64,000 nucleotides of DNA from Microbulbifer taiwanensis (GTDB lineage Bacteria > Pseudomonadota > Gammaproteobacteria > Pseudomonadales > Cellvibrionaceae), in assembly GCF_014904815.1 (NCBI RefSeq), contig NZ_JACZFR010000029.1, positions 1 through 64,000 on the forward strand. The letters are read 5' to 3'. Position numbers and translations under genes: made by a program. Numbering within the stretch: the stretch's first letter is position 1; each line of letters opens with the position of its first letter. The notes below the pieces were generated by a model that worked only from the letters and a program-made list of their open reading frames with translations, did no database searches and was not told the origin of the DNA. Positions 35,398-44,037 of the stretch are shown one piece after another.

Positions 35398-36114
35398 ATG
35401 GCGGAACCCAAGGCCCGCGTACTGGTCGTCGACGACGACTGCGATATTCGCGTACTGATCTCACAGCTTCTGACCGAGGAGGGTTATGCGGTCGAGGCAG
35501 CGGGCGACGGCGAGGAGATGTTCGCGCTGCTGGGGCAAAAACCCGTGGACCTTATACTGCTCGACGTAATGCTGCCGGGCCGGGATGGTTTCGATCTCTG
35601 TCGCCAGTTGCACAGCGATGCGAAGATGCCGCCGGTGATCATGATCACCGCCAAGGACGACGAGATAGACCGGGTGGTCGGACTGGAGTTGGGGGCGGAT
35701 GACTATATCGTGAAGCCCTTCAGCGGCCGCGAATTGCTCGCGCGGATCAAGGCCGTACTGCGCCGCGCGCGGCAGCCCGCCGCCAGCCACAGGCGCGGCC
35801 ACTATCGCTTTGCCGGCTGGCGCTTCTATCCGGCACAGATGGAGTTGTTCGACGCGGACTCCACCGCGATCCCCCTTTCCACCAGCGAGACGGAACTGCT
35901 GCTGGCATTTGTGCAGAATCCGCAGGTGCCCCTGTCCCGCGATCGACTGCTGGACCTGACCAAGGGCCGGGAGAGCTTTCCGTTCGACCGCAGTATCGAC
36001 TCCCATATCAGCCGTCTGCGACGTAAACTCGGCGACGATGCCAAGAAGCCGGAGCTCATCAAGACAGCCTGGGGTACCGGCTATATCTTTACCTACCCGG
36101 TCGAGACAGAGTGA
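35398..36114 (+). CDS. OmpR-family response regulator
   Basis: 238 residues. The receiver domain has the acidic pocket VVDDDCD, phospho-acceptor Asp56 in LLDVMLPG, the Thr in ITAKDD and Lys in YIVKPFSG. The C-terminal OmpR-type winged helix has RSIDSHISRLRRKLGDD and GTGYIFTYP. The ATG at 35398 is the first with family similarity. Its TGA overlaps the GTG start of the partner kinase gene, so the two are translated together. Confidence 0.95.
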   Translation: MAEPKARVLVVDDDCDIRVLISQLLTEEGYAVEAAGDGEEMFALLGQKPVDLILLDVMLPGRDGFDLCRQLHSDAKMPPVIMITAKDDEIDRVVGLELGADDYIVKPFSGRELLARIKAVLRRARQPAASHRRGHYRFAGWRFYPAQMELFDADSTAIPLSTSETELLLAFVQNPQVPLSRDRLLDLTKGRESFPFDRSIDSHISRLRRKLGDDAKKPELIKTAWGTGYIFTYPVETE

Positions 36115-37463
36115 AGAACTGGCTCCCGCGCACCATCCGCTCGCGCACGATACTGGTGCTCTTCTGCGCTTTCCTTCTATCGCATACCGTCAGCCTGGCG
36201 ATCTATGAGATCAACCGGGACAAGACCATACTGCTGACCGAGGCCACCGACCTCGCGGACCGCATTATCGGCGTGGTTGAACTGGCCCGCAGTTTTCCCG
36301 AGCGGGATCGACAGCGCATTCTCACGGCGGCGGAAACACAGTTCCTGACCATGTTCCCGGAACCCGGCAATCTCGACGACGAGCGCTGCCGGGACAACGA
36401 CTTCTCCAGGCGCCTGACAGAATCCCTCGGCGCCGCCTTCGCCGACGTTCCGGGATTCAACGCCCGCGTCTGCCTGCGCCGCCTGAAACCCTCTCCCCTG
36501 CTGAGCCGGCGCGAGCCGCTGCACGGCTATGATGTCCTGGTCTCGATCAATTTTCCCGACGACGAGCGCGCGGTCTTCCACGCGATCCTGCCGGAAGGGG
36601 AATCCCTGATTCACGACGCGGTGGTGGTCTACCTGCTGTTTTCCAGCCTGGTGGCCCTGCTGTTGGCCGGCTACCTGATCCGCAAAACTGTGGAGCCCCT
36701 GGGCAAGCTGGCGCGCGCCGCCGACAGTATCGGCACCAATATCGATGCCCCGTCACTGCCGGAATCCGGACCCGACGAAATTGCCGCGGCCGCCCGTGCA
36801 TTCAATCGGATGCAGCAGCGCCTGGCGCGGCTGGTCCACGGCCAGACGGAAATGCTCGCGGCAGTTTCCCACGACCTGCGCACCGCGGTTACCCGCCTGC
36901 AACTGCGGGCCGAGATGCTGCAGGACAAGGAGGAACGCGAGGGTATGCTGCGCGTTGTGGAGGATATGAAACTGATGACCCAGTCGGTAATCGATTTCGT
37001 TCGCGGTGTGGAGCCCAGCGAAGCACCGCGCAGGATCGACCTGCGCGCCATGGTCGAGAGCCTCTGTGACGACCTCAGTGAAGAGGGCTACCCGGTGCTG
37101 TGCGACACGGGAAGCGGCGACTTTACGCTCGAATTGCGCGCGGCGGCCCTGCGCCGCGGCCTGCAAAACCTGATCGACAATGCGATCAAATACGGCGGCG
37201 AGGCCCGGGTAAGCCTGAAGCAATTGCCAGACGCCATTCAAATTGCCGTCGATGACAATGGCCCCGGAATTCCCGCAAGCGAACTGTCCGCCGTAATGCG
37301 CCCCTTCTACCGGCTGGAAAAATCCCGTAACAGCCGCACCGGCGGTGTCGGCCTGGGCCTGTCCATCGCCGGCAACATCATACAGGCCCATGGCGGTGAG
37401 CTGACTCTCGAAAACCTCGATGTTGGCGGTCTTTGCGCAACCATTCAGCTGCCCCGCCGATGA
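36111..37463 (+). CDS. sensor histidine kinase (EnvZ/RstB type)
   Basis: 450 residues: N-terminal helix (about 12-32), a periplasmic sensor of about 135 residues with two Cys (93 and 121) that could form a disulfide, a second helix (170-190), HAMP, dimerisation helix with His254 in AVSHDLRTAVTRL, and ATPase domain with N box (NLIDNAIKYGGEA), DDNGPGIP and GGVGLGLS. GTG start overlapping the regulator's stop. The signal is unknown. It is the nearest regulatory gene to the large lipid-type operon, 700 bp downstream on the same strand. Confidence 0.94.
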   Translation: MKNWLPRTIRSRTILVLFCAFLLSHTVSLAIYEINRDKTILLTEATDLADRIIGVVELARSFPERDRQRILTAAETQFLTMFPEPGNLDDERCRDNDFSRRLTESLGAAFADVPGFNARVCLRRLKPSPLLSRREPLHGYDVLVSINFPDDERAVFHAILPEGESLIHDAVVVYLLFSSLVALLLAGYLIRKTVEPLGKLARAADSIGTNIDAPSLPESGPDEIAAAARAFNRMQQRLARLVHGQTEMLAAVSHDLRTAVTRLQLRAEMLQDKEEREGMLRVVEDMKLMTQSVIDFVRGVEPSEAPRRIDLRAMVESLCDDLSEEGYPVLCDTGSGDFTLELRAAALRRGLQNLIDNAIKYGGEARVSLKQLPDAIQIAVDDNGPGIPASELSAVMRPFYRLEKSRNSRTGGVGLGLSIAGNIIQAHGGELTLENLDVGGLCATIQLPRR

Positions 37464-38167
37464 TGTGAGCCTGACTCCCCGCCCTACCCATCTGGTTTTC
37501 TCTACGCGGGCGCCAGCGCTTTCCGCCTGCAATCGTGAATTCGCGCAAACTGATTCATCGGTACCAGCTGAAAGCGCCTCCCCTCACCAACAATATCCTG
37601 CGACCAACCCGGGCATAACGATCGTCTCATTTTAAGACGGGCCTTCCGTCACAGTTACGGACAAGGCCAAAGCAATTGAAATAATCGTACCAAAAAAATT
37701 TAGTATTTTTTCCGGACGGCACTGAAAATTTATAGCGCTAATCGGCAATCCTAAAAATCAAATTATTTACCCGAAGCAAATGCGTCTCCACACCAATAGT
37801 CATGTTATAGATAGAACAACGGAAGGAAATCCGATTTTCTTCCGATAAAAAACTAACTTTTCGCACAACAACCCCCAGCCACCAGAAGACAACAGAAAAT
37901 CAGCAAGCCTGTAAAGAGTTGACTTTGCAAAATACGCCCAATATCTTCGGCCAACCTTAACAATTCTGTCATAAAAAGAATCAGGATATACATAATTCGA
38001 ATAACACAACTGATCCCATAAACGTCCACCAGTGTTTTCCGACATGCCGAAATCCGTCATACAGGGCGAGCATCTGCGACCAGTGGTGGCGGCACATGAA
38101 TTCAATCAGGAAACAGAATCCAAGGCGCTAGTGCCGACGGTAAAAACCGAGAAAAAGGAATTTTTAA
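37464..38167. other. AT-rich 700-bp leader region before the FAAL/LuxE/NifS operon
   Basis: No convincing gene. From about 37640 the DNA is much richer in A and T than flanking genes. The longest open frame (minus strand, 37800-38105, 101 residues) has no ribosome-binding site and no recognised similarity. A candidate promoter is at 37919-37947. No terminator for the kinase gene was recognised. The length and composition suggest control by a silencing or nucleoid protein, or a degenerate relic gene. Confidence 0.55.
37919..37947 (+). promoter_or_regulatory. candidate sigma-70 promoter of the eleven-gene operon
   Basis: TTGACT (37919-37924) and TATCTT (37942-37947) are separated by 17 bp, which would give a leader of roughly 210 bases before the first gene. 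Consensus match only, within AT-rich DNA where chance matches are frequent. Confidence 0.35.
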
Positions 38168-39367
38168 ATGGAGATTGAAATGTCGACTCAGTTGCACAGC
38201 CTACTGAAGAACAGCGGACTGGACCCCTTGAAGGTGGCACTGTCATCGGTGCCGGAACTTTTTTCCATGCCGGACGAAAAGCTGCTGGAATTCAAGACAG
38301 GGCTGATCCACGAGGCCTTCTCCCATCACTACGCGAACAACCCTTTTTTCCGCTCCGCGTGCGACGGCAAGGGCGTGACGCCCGACAGCATCTCAACGCC
38401 GGCGGACCTGGTCAAAATACCCCTGATCCCCATCGAACTGTTCAAATCGAATGACAGCCACAAGCTGCTGTCCATCAGCCTGCGCGACGTCGAACTGGAA
38501 ATGCGCAGCACCGGTACCTCCGGTATCCCAAGCGTATCCCGCCGCTGCGCGAAAACGATCGACAATGCGGTGCTGGGCATCTACGCGATGTATCGCGAGT
38601 TCCTCAAGATCTCCAAGGGCGCTGGTCTCTATCTCTGTCCCTCGACCGAGGAAATCCCTGAGATGGGTATGATCAAGGCACTCAACATGCTTGCAGGCCT
38701 ACTCGATACCCACCGGTTCATGGTCCGGCAGGAATCGTTCAAGCCGGAAGAGGCGCTGGCACAGCTCGAAGAGTGGAATCAAAAGTTCAACCGCCACCTG
38801 ATCGGACCGCCGTTTCTGATCAACCGTTTCATCAGCTACCTCAAGGCCACCGACACCCGCATCAAGCTCGACAAGAACAGCTACATCATCACGCTCGGTG
38901 GCTGGAAGCGCTTCTCGGGCCAGATGCTGTCGCGGGCCGAGTTCAATCGCGAGTGCGTCGAGTACCTGGGCGTAGAGGAAAGCCAGATTCGCGATATCTA
39001 TGCGCTGGTCGAGTCCAACGTCGTGGCCATCGACGACGAACACGGGGTCAAACACGTATCCCCGTTCATTCACTTCTCCGTGCGCGATCCCAAACAACTG
39101 GACCGCGAGGTCGAACCTGGGGAGACCGGTCAGCTCGCAATTCTCGATCCGCTGGCCCGTTCCACACCCGGCTTCATGCTTACCGAGGACCTGGTGCGCC
39201 TGCTGCCGGAACCGAGCCGCTCCGGTCGCAGCGGGCAGCGCATGCAGTACGTCATGCGCTTACCCGAGTCGAAAGAGTTCGGCTGTTGTGCGGTGAACCT
39301 GGACAAACGGCTGGAAGACCTTGATGCCGAGCAGGCCGCCAGCGGCAGCTGCCCGGTCGTCGCCTGA
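38168..39367 (+). CDS. LuxE-like acyl-protein synthetase (PaaK/LuxE adenylate-forming family)
   Basis: 399 residues. The phosphate-binding loop STGTSGIPS (about 114-122) marks the ANL-type adenylate-forming fold, and the overall layout and C-terminal region match LuxE. In lux systems LuxE makes an acyl-adenylate and passes the acyl group to a Cys near its own C-terminus. Here a Cys-Cys pair at 373-374, in EFGCCAVNLDKRLE, is in the matching place. There is no LuxC reductase or luciferase gene, so the acyl group must go elsewhere. Two ATGs (38168 and 38180) both have ribosome-binding sites. First gene of the operon. Confidence 0.85.
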   Translation: MEIEMSTQLHSLLKNSGLDPLKVALSSVPELFSMPDEKLLEFKTGLIHEAFSHHYANNPFFRSACDGKGVTPDSISTPADLVKIPLIPIELFKSNDSHKLLSISLRDVELEMRSTGTSGIPSVSRRCAKTIDNAVLGIYAMYREFLKISKGAGLYLCPSTEEIPEMGMIKALNMLAGLLDTHRFMVRQESFKPEEALAQLEEWNQKFNRHLIGPPFLINRFISYLKATDTRIKLDKNSYIITLGGWKRFSGQMLSRAEFNRECVEYLGVEESQIRDIYALVESNVVAIDDEHGVKHVSPFIHFSVRDPKQLDREVEPGETGQLAILDPLARSTPGFMLTEDLVRLLPEPSRSGRSGQRMQYVMRLPESKEFGCCAVNLDKRLEDLDAEQAASGSCPVVA

Positions 39368-39395
39368 TCGTTGCCGGCAAAGGGGAAGCCAGCGC

Positions 39396-39776
39396 ATGTA
39401 CAACGACATCATCATCGACAACTTTTCCGACCCGGCCCACGTCGGCGACATCGACGGACCGGAATACCAGTACGAAATCGGCAACCCGGTGTGCGGGGAC
39501 CGGATACGCATACAGATCAGCGCCACCGGCGGACGGGTCGACAGCGCCCGCTTCAGGGCCTGGGGCTGCGCCACTTCGGTGGCGACGGCCAATATTTTCT
39601 GCGCCTCGCTCGAGAGACTGGTGCTGGCGCGTCTCGGCGAGCGCAGTGACAGTGAGATCGAGGCCATGCTCGGCGAGCTGGAACCGTCACAGTACCACTG
39701 CGTCGAGATACTGCAGCAGCTGCACCGACGGCTGGTCGACCTGGCGGGCGAAGACTGCCGGGAGGCCACCACATGA
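39396..39776 (+). CDS. IscU/NifU N-terminal-type scaffold protein
   Basis: 126 residues. The three scaffold Cys and the conserved Asp are present: GNPVCGDR (Cys33, Asp35), WGCATSVATAN (Cys58) and YHCVEIL (His101, Cys102). The 44-residue spacing between the second and third Cys fits IscU, not SufU, which has a longer insert. The LPPVK motif that IscU uses to bind the HscA chaperone is replaced by LEPSQ, so it probably works outside the housekeeping ISC machine. An extra Cys69 is unusual. Its end overlaps the desulfurase gene by 4 bp. It may assemble Fe-S clusters for a dedicated client or relay sulfur. Confidence 0.88.
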   Translation: MYNDIIIDNFSDPAHVGDIDGPEYQYEIGNPVCGDRIRIQISATGGRVDSARFRAWGCATSVATANIFCASLERLVLARLGERSDSEIEAMLGELEPSQYHCVEILQQLHRRLVDLAGEDCREATT

Positions 39777-40954
39777 TGGATATGCATCCGATCGAAGGCT
39801 ACTTCGACTACAACGCCACGACACCAGTTTCCGAGGCGGCCGCGGCGGCGATGACCGCGGCGCTGCGGCTCTTTGCCAACCCGTCGGGCCGCACGCGGCC
39901 CTCGACCAGCAACCGCGAACTGATCCGGGAATCCAAGGCCCGGGTCGCCCGCCTGCTGGGCACGGTGCCGGAAAAAGTGTTCTTCACCTCCGGCGGCTCC
40001 GAGGCCAACAACTGGGCCATCAAGGGCAGCCTGCTGAACGACCTGGCCGCGCCCGGCCACATTCTGACCACGGCGATTGAACACCCCTCGGTGATCGAGA
40101 CCATCCGTTACTGCGCCCGGCAATTCGGCTTCGAAGTCACCTGCCTGAAACCGGACGCGAGCGGCGCCGTCAGCCTGGAGGCCGTCGCCGACGCCATACG
40201 GCCCGACACCAGGCTGATCTCGATGATGTACGCCAACAATGAAACCGGTGTGATTCAGCCGGTGGAACAGGTGGCAGCGCTGGCCCGCGCCGGCGACATT
40301 CCGTTTCACGTGGACGCCGTCCAGGCGGTCGGCAAGCGGCCCCTCGATGTCGAGGCGCTAGGGGCCGACTTTGTCTCTCTGTCGGCGCACAAATTCTACG
40401 GCCCCAAGGGCATCGGCGGCCTCTATATCCGCGACATAGACCGCATTTCGCCGCTGATCCACGGCGGCGGCCAGGAGATGGCGATGCGCTCGGGCACCGA
40501 GAATCTGGTAGCCATCGCCGGGCTCGGCGAGGCGGCGGACGAATGTCGGCGCGAACTCGAACGCTGGGACCGGCATTGCCTGGACTGCAAGCAGCGGCTG
40601 CTCGAGCGGCTCCGAAAGACGGCCATCGAAACACGCATCAACGGCCTCAGCGATTGTGCGGGCGCGCTTTCCAATACCCTCAACCTGTCGGTTCCGGGTG
40701 TCCGCGGCGAGGCGCTGGCACTGCTGATGGAAAAGAAGGACGGCATCGTAGTGTCGATCGGTTCCGCCTGCAGCAACAACAAGACCCGCCAGCTGTCGCC
40801 GGTACTGCAGGCCATGGGGCTCGCAGACGAGGCCATCCAGAGCGCGATCCGGATCAGCTTTGGCCGCTTTACCCGGCTGGACGATATCGACCGCTTCGTC
40901 GATTCGCTGGAGCGGTGCGTGCAGCAGCTCAAGACCATGAGCTTCAACGGATAG
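39773..40954 (+). CDS. NifS/IscS-like cysteine desulfurase
   Basis: 393-residue PLP enzyme that takes sulfur from cysteine as a persulfide. Visible are the N-terminal YFDYNATTPVS, His104 in TAIEHPSVIE stacking on PLP, Lys207 in SLSAHKFYGPKG and catalytic Cys333 in SIGSACSNNK, a group I-type loop. Complete and normal in length. Coupled by an ATGA overlap to the scaffold gene, so the two probably work as a pair. Placement between acyl-activating enzymes suggests sulfur delivery to the operon's product or to an Fe-S client. It is not a copy of the iscRSUA-hscBA locus. Confidence 0.94.
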   Translation: MMDMHPIEGYFDYNATTPVSEAAAAAMTAALRLFANPSGRTRPSTSNRELIRESKARVARLLGTVPEKVFFTSGGSEANNWAIKGSLLNDLAAPGHILTTAIEHPSVIETIRYCARQFGFEVTCLKPDASGAVSLEAVADAIRPDTRLISMMYANNETGVIQPVEQVAALARAGDIPFHVDAVQAVGKRPLDVEALGADFVSLSAHKFYGPKGIGGLYIRDIDRISPLIHGGGQEMAMRSGTENLVAIAGLGEAADECRRELERWDRHCLDCKQRLLERLRKTAIETRINGLSDCAGALSNTLNLSVPGVRGEALALLMEKKDGIVVSIGSACSNNKTRQLSPVLQAMGLADEAIQSAIRISFGRFTRLDDIDRFVDSLERCVQQLKTMSFNG

Positions 40955-40967
40955 GGAAAGCGGGCCC

Positions 40968-42677
40968 ATGATGGATCAGACTTTACCGGCCCCGCGCTTC
41001 ATGGATGTGTTCGCCCGGCACGTGGCCGCCGATCCCAACCGAGTCGCCTGCGTCTTCCAGCCCCAGGGCCCCGACAGCGCCCTGTCGCTGAGCTACGGGG
41101 AACTGAACCGGCAGGTCCAGGAGCGGGCCCGGTTGCTGGTGGAGCGGGGCTATGGCGGTCAGCCCCTGGCGCTGCTGTTCCCCGCCGGGATCGACTTCGT
41201 TGTCAACTTCCTCGCCTGCCTCGCCGCCGGCGCCATTGCCGTACCATTGAACCTCAGCCGCAATGCGCAGCAGCTCGAGCGCACGGTGCGAATCCTCGAG
41301 GACGCGAAAACCAAAGCCATCCTCACCACCGCCCGGACCCGCGAGCAGCTGTCCGGGCAGTTGGCGGAATCACCGCAGATTGAGCTGGGCGAGCAGGCCT
41401 GGATAGACGAGCAGCAGACAGGATCCACCGAAGCCGTCGGGTTGCCGCAGCCGGCCCCGGAACAGCTGGCGTTCGTGCAGTACACCTCCGGCTCCACCGG
41501 CCTGCCCAAGGGCGTGATGGTGAGCCACGCCAATATCGTCGACAACCAACTGGCGATCCAGCAGGCCTGCGGTCACCGCAAAGGTTTAATCGCCGGCGGC
41601 TGGCTGCCGCAGTTCCACGACATGGGGCTGATCGGGCACCTGCTGCAGCCGCTGTTCCTCGGCGGCACCTATGTCTCCATGCCGCCGATGAACTTCGTCC
41701 AGCGCCCGCGCCGCTGGCTGGAACTGATCTCGCGCTACCGCATCCAGAGCTCCGCCGCGCCCAACTTCGGCTACGAGCACTGCGTCAAGTTCATCGGCAC
41801 ACGGGAGGACCTGTCGGGCCTCGACCTCAGTTGCTGGACGGTGGCCTTGAATGGCTCAGAGCCGGTCAGCGCCGACACCATGCGGGCCTTCGCCGAACGC
41901 TTCCGGCCCCTCGGTTTCTCCGCCGACGCTTTCTTCCCCTGCTACGGCATGGCGGAGACCACGCTGTTCGTCTCCGGGGGGCCGGCGCGTAGCGGCATTG
42001 AAACCCTGGCCTTCGAGCCCGCGGCGTTCGACCGCGGCCGGCTGCAGACTGCCGAAGAGGGCCGCTGGGTGGTCAACTGCGGCCGCATCACGCCCCGGCT
42101 GGCGGTGAGCATCGTCGCCCCGGAGAGCGGCCGGCTTACCGGCGCCGACCGCATCGGCGAGATCTGGATCAGCGGCGCCTCGGTCGCCCGGGGCTACCTG
42201 AACAATCCGCGGATCAGCGCGCAGCAGTTCGGCGCCCGGCTGTCGCCCTGCGACGGCCGCCGCTATCTGCGGACCGGCGATATGGGCTTCGTGCGCGACG
42301 GCATGCTCTTCGTAACCGGGCGCATCAAGGAAATGCTGATACTGCGGGGCCGCAACCTCTACCCCTACGATATCGAGCGCACATGCAGCGGCCATCCGGA
42401 CGTGGCCGGCAACAACGGTGCCTCGGTGTTCACGGTGGAGAGCGGCGGCGAAAACCGACTGGCAGCCATCGTCGAGATCCGCCGCAACGCCTTTCTCAAC
42501 CGCGACCACGCCGAACTGCGGCAGGAGCTGCGCGAGGCGGTGATGTCGGCGCACGACGTCGCCCTCGACCGGCTGCTGCTGGTGAAACCCGGCGACATTC
42601 CGAAAACCACCAGCGGCAAGGTCCGGCGCACCGCCTGCCGCGCACTGATCGCCGCCGAAGAGACGCAGCCCGCCTGA
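40968..42677 (+). CDS. fatty acyl-AMP ligase (FAAL)
   Basis: 569-residue adenylate-forming enzyme that activates a fatty acid as acyl-AMP and loads it on an acyl carrier protein. A3 motif YTSGSTGLPKGVMVSH (about 165-180), the FAAL-type WLPQFHDMGLIG, YGMAETTLFVSGG, the ATP-binding YLRTGDMGFV, and the C-terminal Lys in PKTTSGKVRR are visible. These are FAAL rather than acyl-CoA synthetase hallmarks. It lies 13 bp behind the desulfurase gene and 20 bp before the ACP gene, its expected partner. Confidence 0.93.
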   Translation: MMDQTLPAPRFMDVFARHVAADPNRVACVFQPQGPDSALSLSYGELNRQVQERARLLVERGYGGQPLALLFPAGIDFVVNFLACLAAGAIAVPLNLSRNAQQLERTVRILEDAKTKAILTTARTREQLSGQLAESPQIELGEQAWIDEQQTGSTEAVGLPQPAPEQLAFVQYTSGSTGLPKGVMVSHANIVDNQLAIQQACGHRKGLIAGGWLPQFHDMGLIGHLLQPLFLGGTYVSMPPMNFVQRPRRWLELISRYRIQSSAAPNFGYEHCVKFIGTREDLSGLDLSCWTVALNGSEPVSADTMRAFAERFRPLGFSADAFFPCYGMAETTLFVSGGPARSGIETLAFEPAAFDRGRLQTAEEGRWVVNCGRITPRLAVSIVAPESGRLTGADRIGEIWISGASVARGYLNNPRISAQQFGARLSPCDGRRYLRTGDMGFVRDGMLFVTGRIKEMLILRGRNLYPYDIERTCSGHPDVAGNNGASVFTVESGGENRLAAIVEIRRNAFLNRDHAELRQELREAVMSAHDVALDRLLLVKPGDIPKTTSGKVRRTACRALIAAEETQPA

Positions 42678-42697
42678 CCACATGAGAGGAAATCAAG

Positions 42698-42970
42698 ATG
42701 ACGGCTGATTTTTGCCTGAAACCCCTGATGGAGCAGATCGCCGACTTCATCGTTGCCAAGACCCCGGAGTTCTCGATCGAGGAGCACAGTGACACCTCTT
42801 TTTCGAGCCTGGGCCTGGACTCGGCGGACCACGTCCGGCTCTCGGCCCTGGTGGAGGATCACCTGTCCATCGAGGTCGATCCGACGCTGGCTTTCGACTA
42901 CCCGACCATCAACGCCCTGACTGCCCACCTGGAGCAGCATTTCGCCGACACGGCCCGGGAGCGCAATTGA
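42698..42970 (+). CDS. acyl carrier protein
   Basis: 90-residue stand-alone carrier. The phosphopantetheine site is Ser42 in SLGLDSADHVRL. Acidic four-helix layout of normal length. AGAGGAAATC lies upstream of the ATG. It should receive the acyl chain from the adjacent FAAL after activation by the Sfp-type transferase encoded later in the operon. Its TGA overlaps the ATG of the flavoprotein gene. Confidence 0.93.
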   Translation: MTADFCLKPLMEQIADFIVAKTPEFSIEEHSDTSFSSLGLDSADHVRLSALVEDHLSIEVDPTLAFDYPTINALTAHLEQHFADTARERN

Positions 42971-44037
42971 TGGCGCCTATCGACTGCCTGGTAATCGGTG
43001 GCGGCCAGTTCGGCCTCCACACAGCGCGCCGCCTGCAGCAGAGCGGACTCGACTATCTGCTGCTGGAGCGGGACGCTATCGGCGACGTCTGGCGCAACCG
43101 GCTCGAGGGCATGCGGCTGTTCACGTCGCGGCAGTTCTGTGCCCTGCCGGAGCTGGCGTTCCCGGGCGACCCGCAGGGTTTCCCGACCACGGCGGAAATG
43201 GCCAACTATCTGGCCCGCTACGCCGAGCACTTCGAACTGCGGATTCGCGAGCACAGCGAAGTGATGCGCCTCGATCGCCTCGCGACCGGCGGCTTCCAGG
43301 CCACTCTCGCCGACGGCACCGCGCTGCAGGCCAGCAGTGTCGTCAACGCCACCGGGGCCAACCAGATGCCACAGGTGCCGGCGATCAGCGCACAGCTGGC
43401 CGGGGAGGTGCAGCAGCTCGACGCCTGTATCGCCTCCACCGATGCCATTGCCGACGGTCGCACCGTCGCCGTGATCGGAGACGGCGCCAGCGGACGCCAG
43501 ATCGCGGATCGCCTGGCGGGGCGTTGCAGCCTGCTGCTAGCCACCGGTTCGCCCCGCGGCCTGCCCCCCAACCGGTTGCTCGGGCGGGACATTTTCTGGT
43601 GGCTCGACCGGCTGCGCATTCTCTATGCCGACAAGAACAGCCTGGTTGCGCGGATCCTGAAAAAGCGCAACCCCGTACCCTGCGGCGAGTACAACAACCG
43701 CCGCCTGCAGGCCAAGGGCGTAGAGATTGTCGGCCGGGCACAGGAGTGTTCCGGCCGTCGCATCCGCTTCGATTCCACCGGCTGGCGCGACGTGGATACC
43801 GTGATCTGGGCGACGGGCTATCGCGACCGCACCGACTGGATGAAGCTGCCGCACTGTGTCGACGATCGGGGCTTCATCGAGGAGTACGGCGAGACGCCCG
43901 AACCCGGCCTCTTCCTGGTGGGTAGCAAATGGCTCAGCTGCCGGGCGTCTGAGCTGGTGATGGGCGTCGGGGTGGACGTGGAGCGGGTGATGGTGCCGCT
44001 GCAAACCTTTTTATCGGACGGGAAGGAAACACCTTGA
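42970..44037 (+). CDS. FAD/NAD(P)-dependent flavoprotein oxygenase or oxidoreductase (CzcO/FMO-like)
   Basis: 355 residues with two dinucleotide-binding folds: FAD motif VIGGGQFGLHTA near the N-terminus and NAD(P) motif VIGDGASGRQIA near residue 168. The late motif TVIWATGYRDRTDW is typical of flavin monooxygenases. The FMO/Baeyer-Villiger fingerprint (F-x-G-x3-H) is not evident: the matching region reads LAGEVQQLDAC. The exact reaction is therefore uncertain. The ATG at 42970 overlaps the ACP stop. It probably oxidises the carrier-bound acyl chain or a released product. Confidence 0.82.
   Translation: MAPIDCLVIGGGQFGLHTARRLQQSGLDYLLLERDAIGDVWRNRLEGMRLFTSRQFCALPELAFPGDPQGFPTTAEMANYLARYAEHFELRIREHSEVMRLDRLATGGFQATLADGTALQASSVVNATGANQMPQVPAISAQLAGEVQQLDACIASTDAIADGRTVAVIGDGASGRQIADRLAGRCSLLLATGSPRGLPPNRLLGRDIFWWLDRLRILYADKNSLVARILKKRNPVPCGEYNNRRLQAKGVEIVGRAQECSGRRIRFDSTGWRDVDTVIWATGYRDRTDWMKLPHCVDDRGFIEEYGETPEPGLFLVGSKWLSCRASELVMGVGVDVERVMVPLQTFLSDGKETP

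Noticed and set aside
37800-38105. 101-residue minus-strand frame in the AT-rich leader
   Set aside because: No ribosome-binding site, no recognised similarity and a non-protein-like composition at the N-terminus; could be a relic but not supportable as a gene.
38168-39367. bioluminescence (lux) operon
   Set aside because: Only the LuxE-like member is present; LuxC, LuxD and luciferase subunits are absent.
39396-40954. housekeeping isc locus
   Set aside because: No iscR, iscA, hscB, hscA or fdx; the scaffold lacks LPPVK and the pair sits inside an acyl-processing operon.
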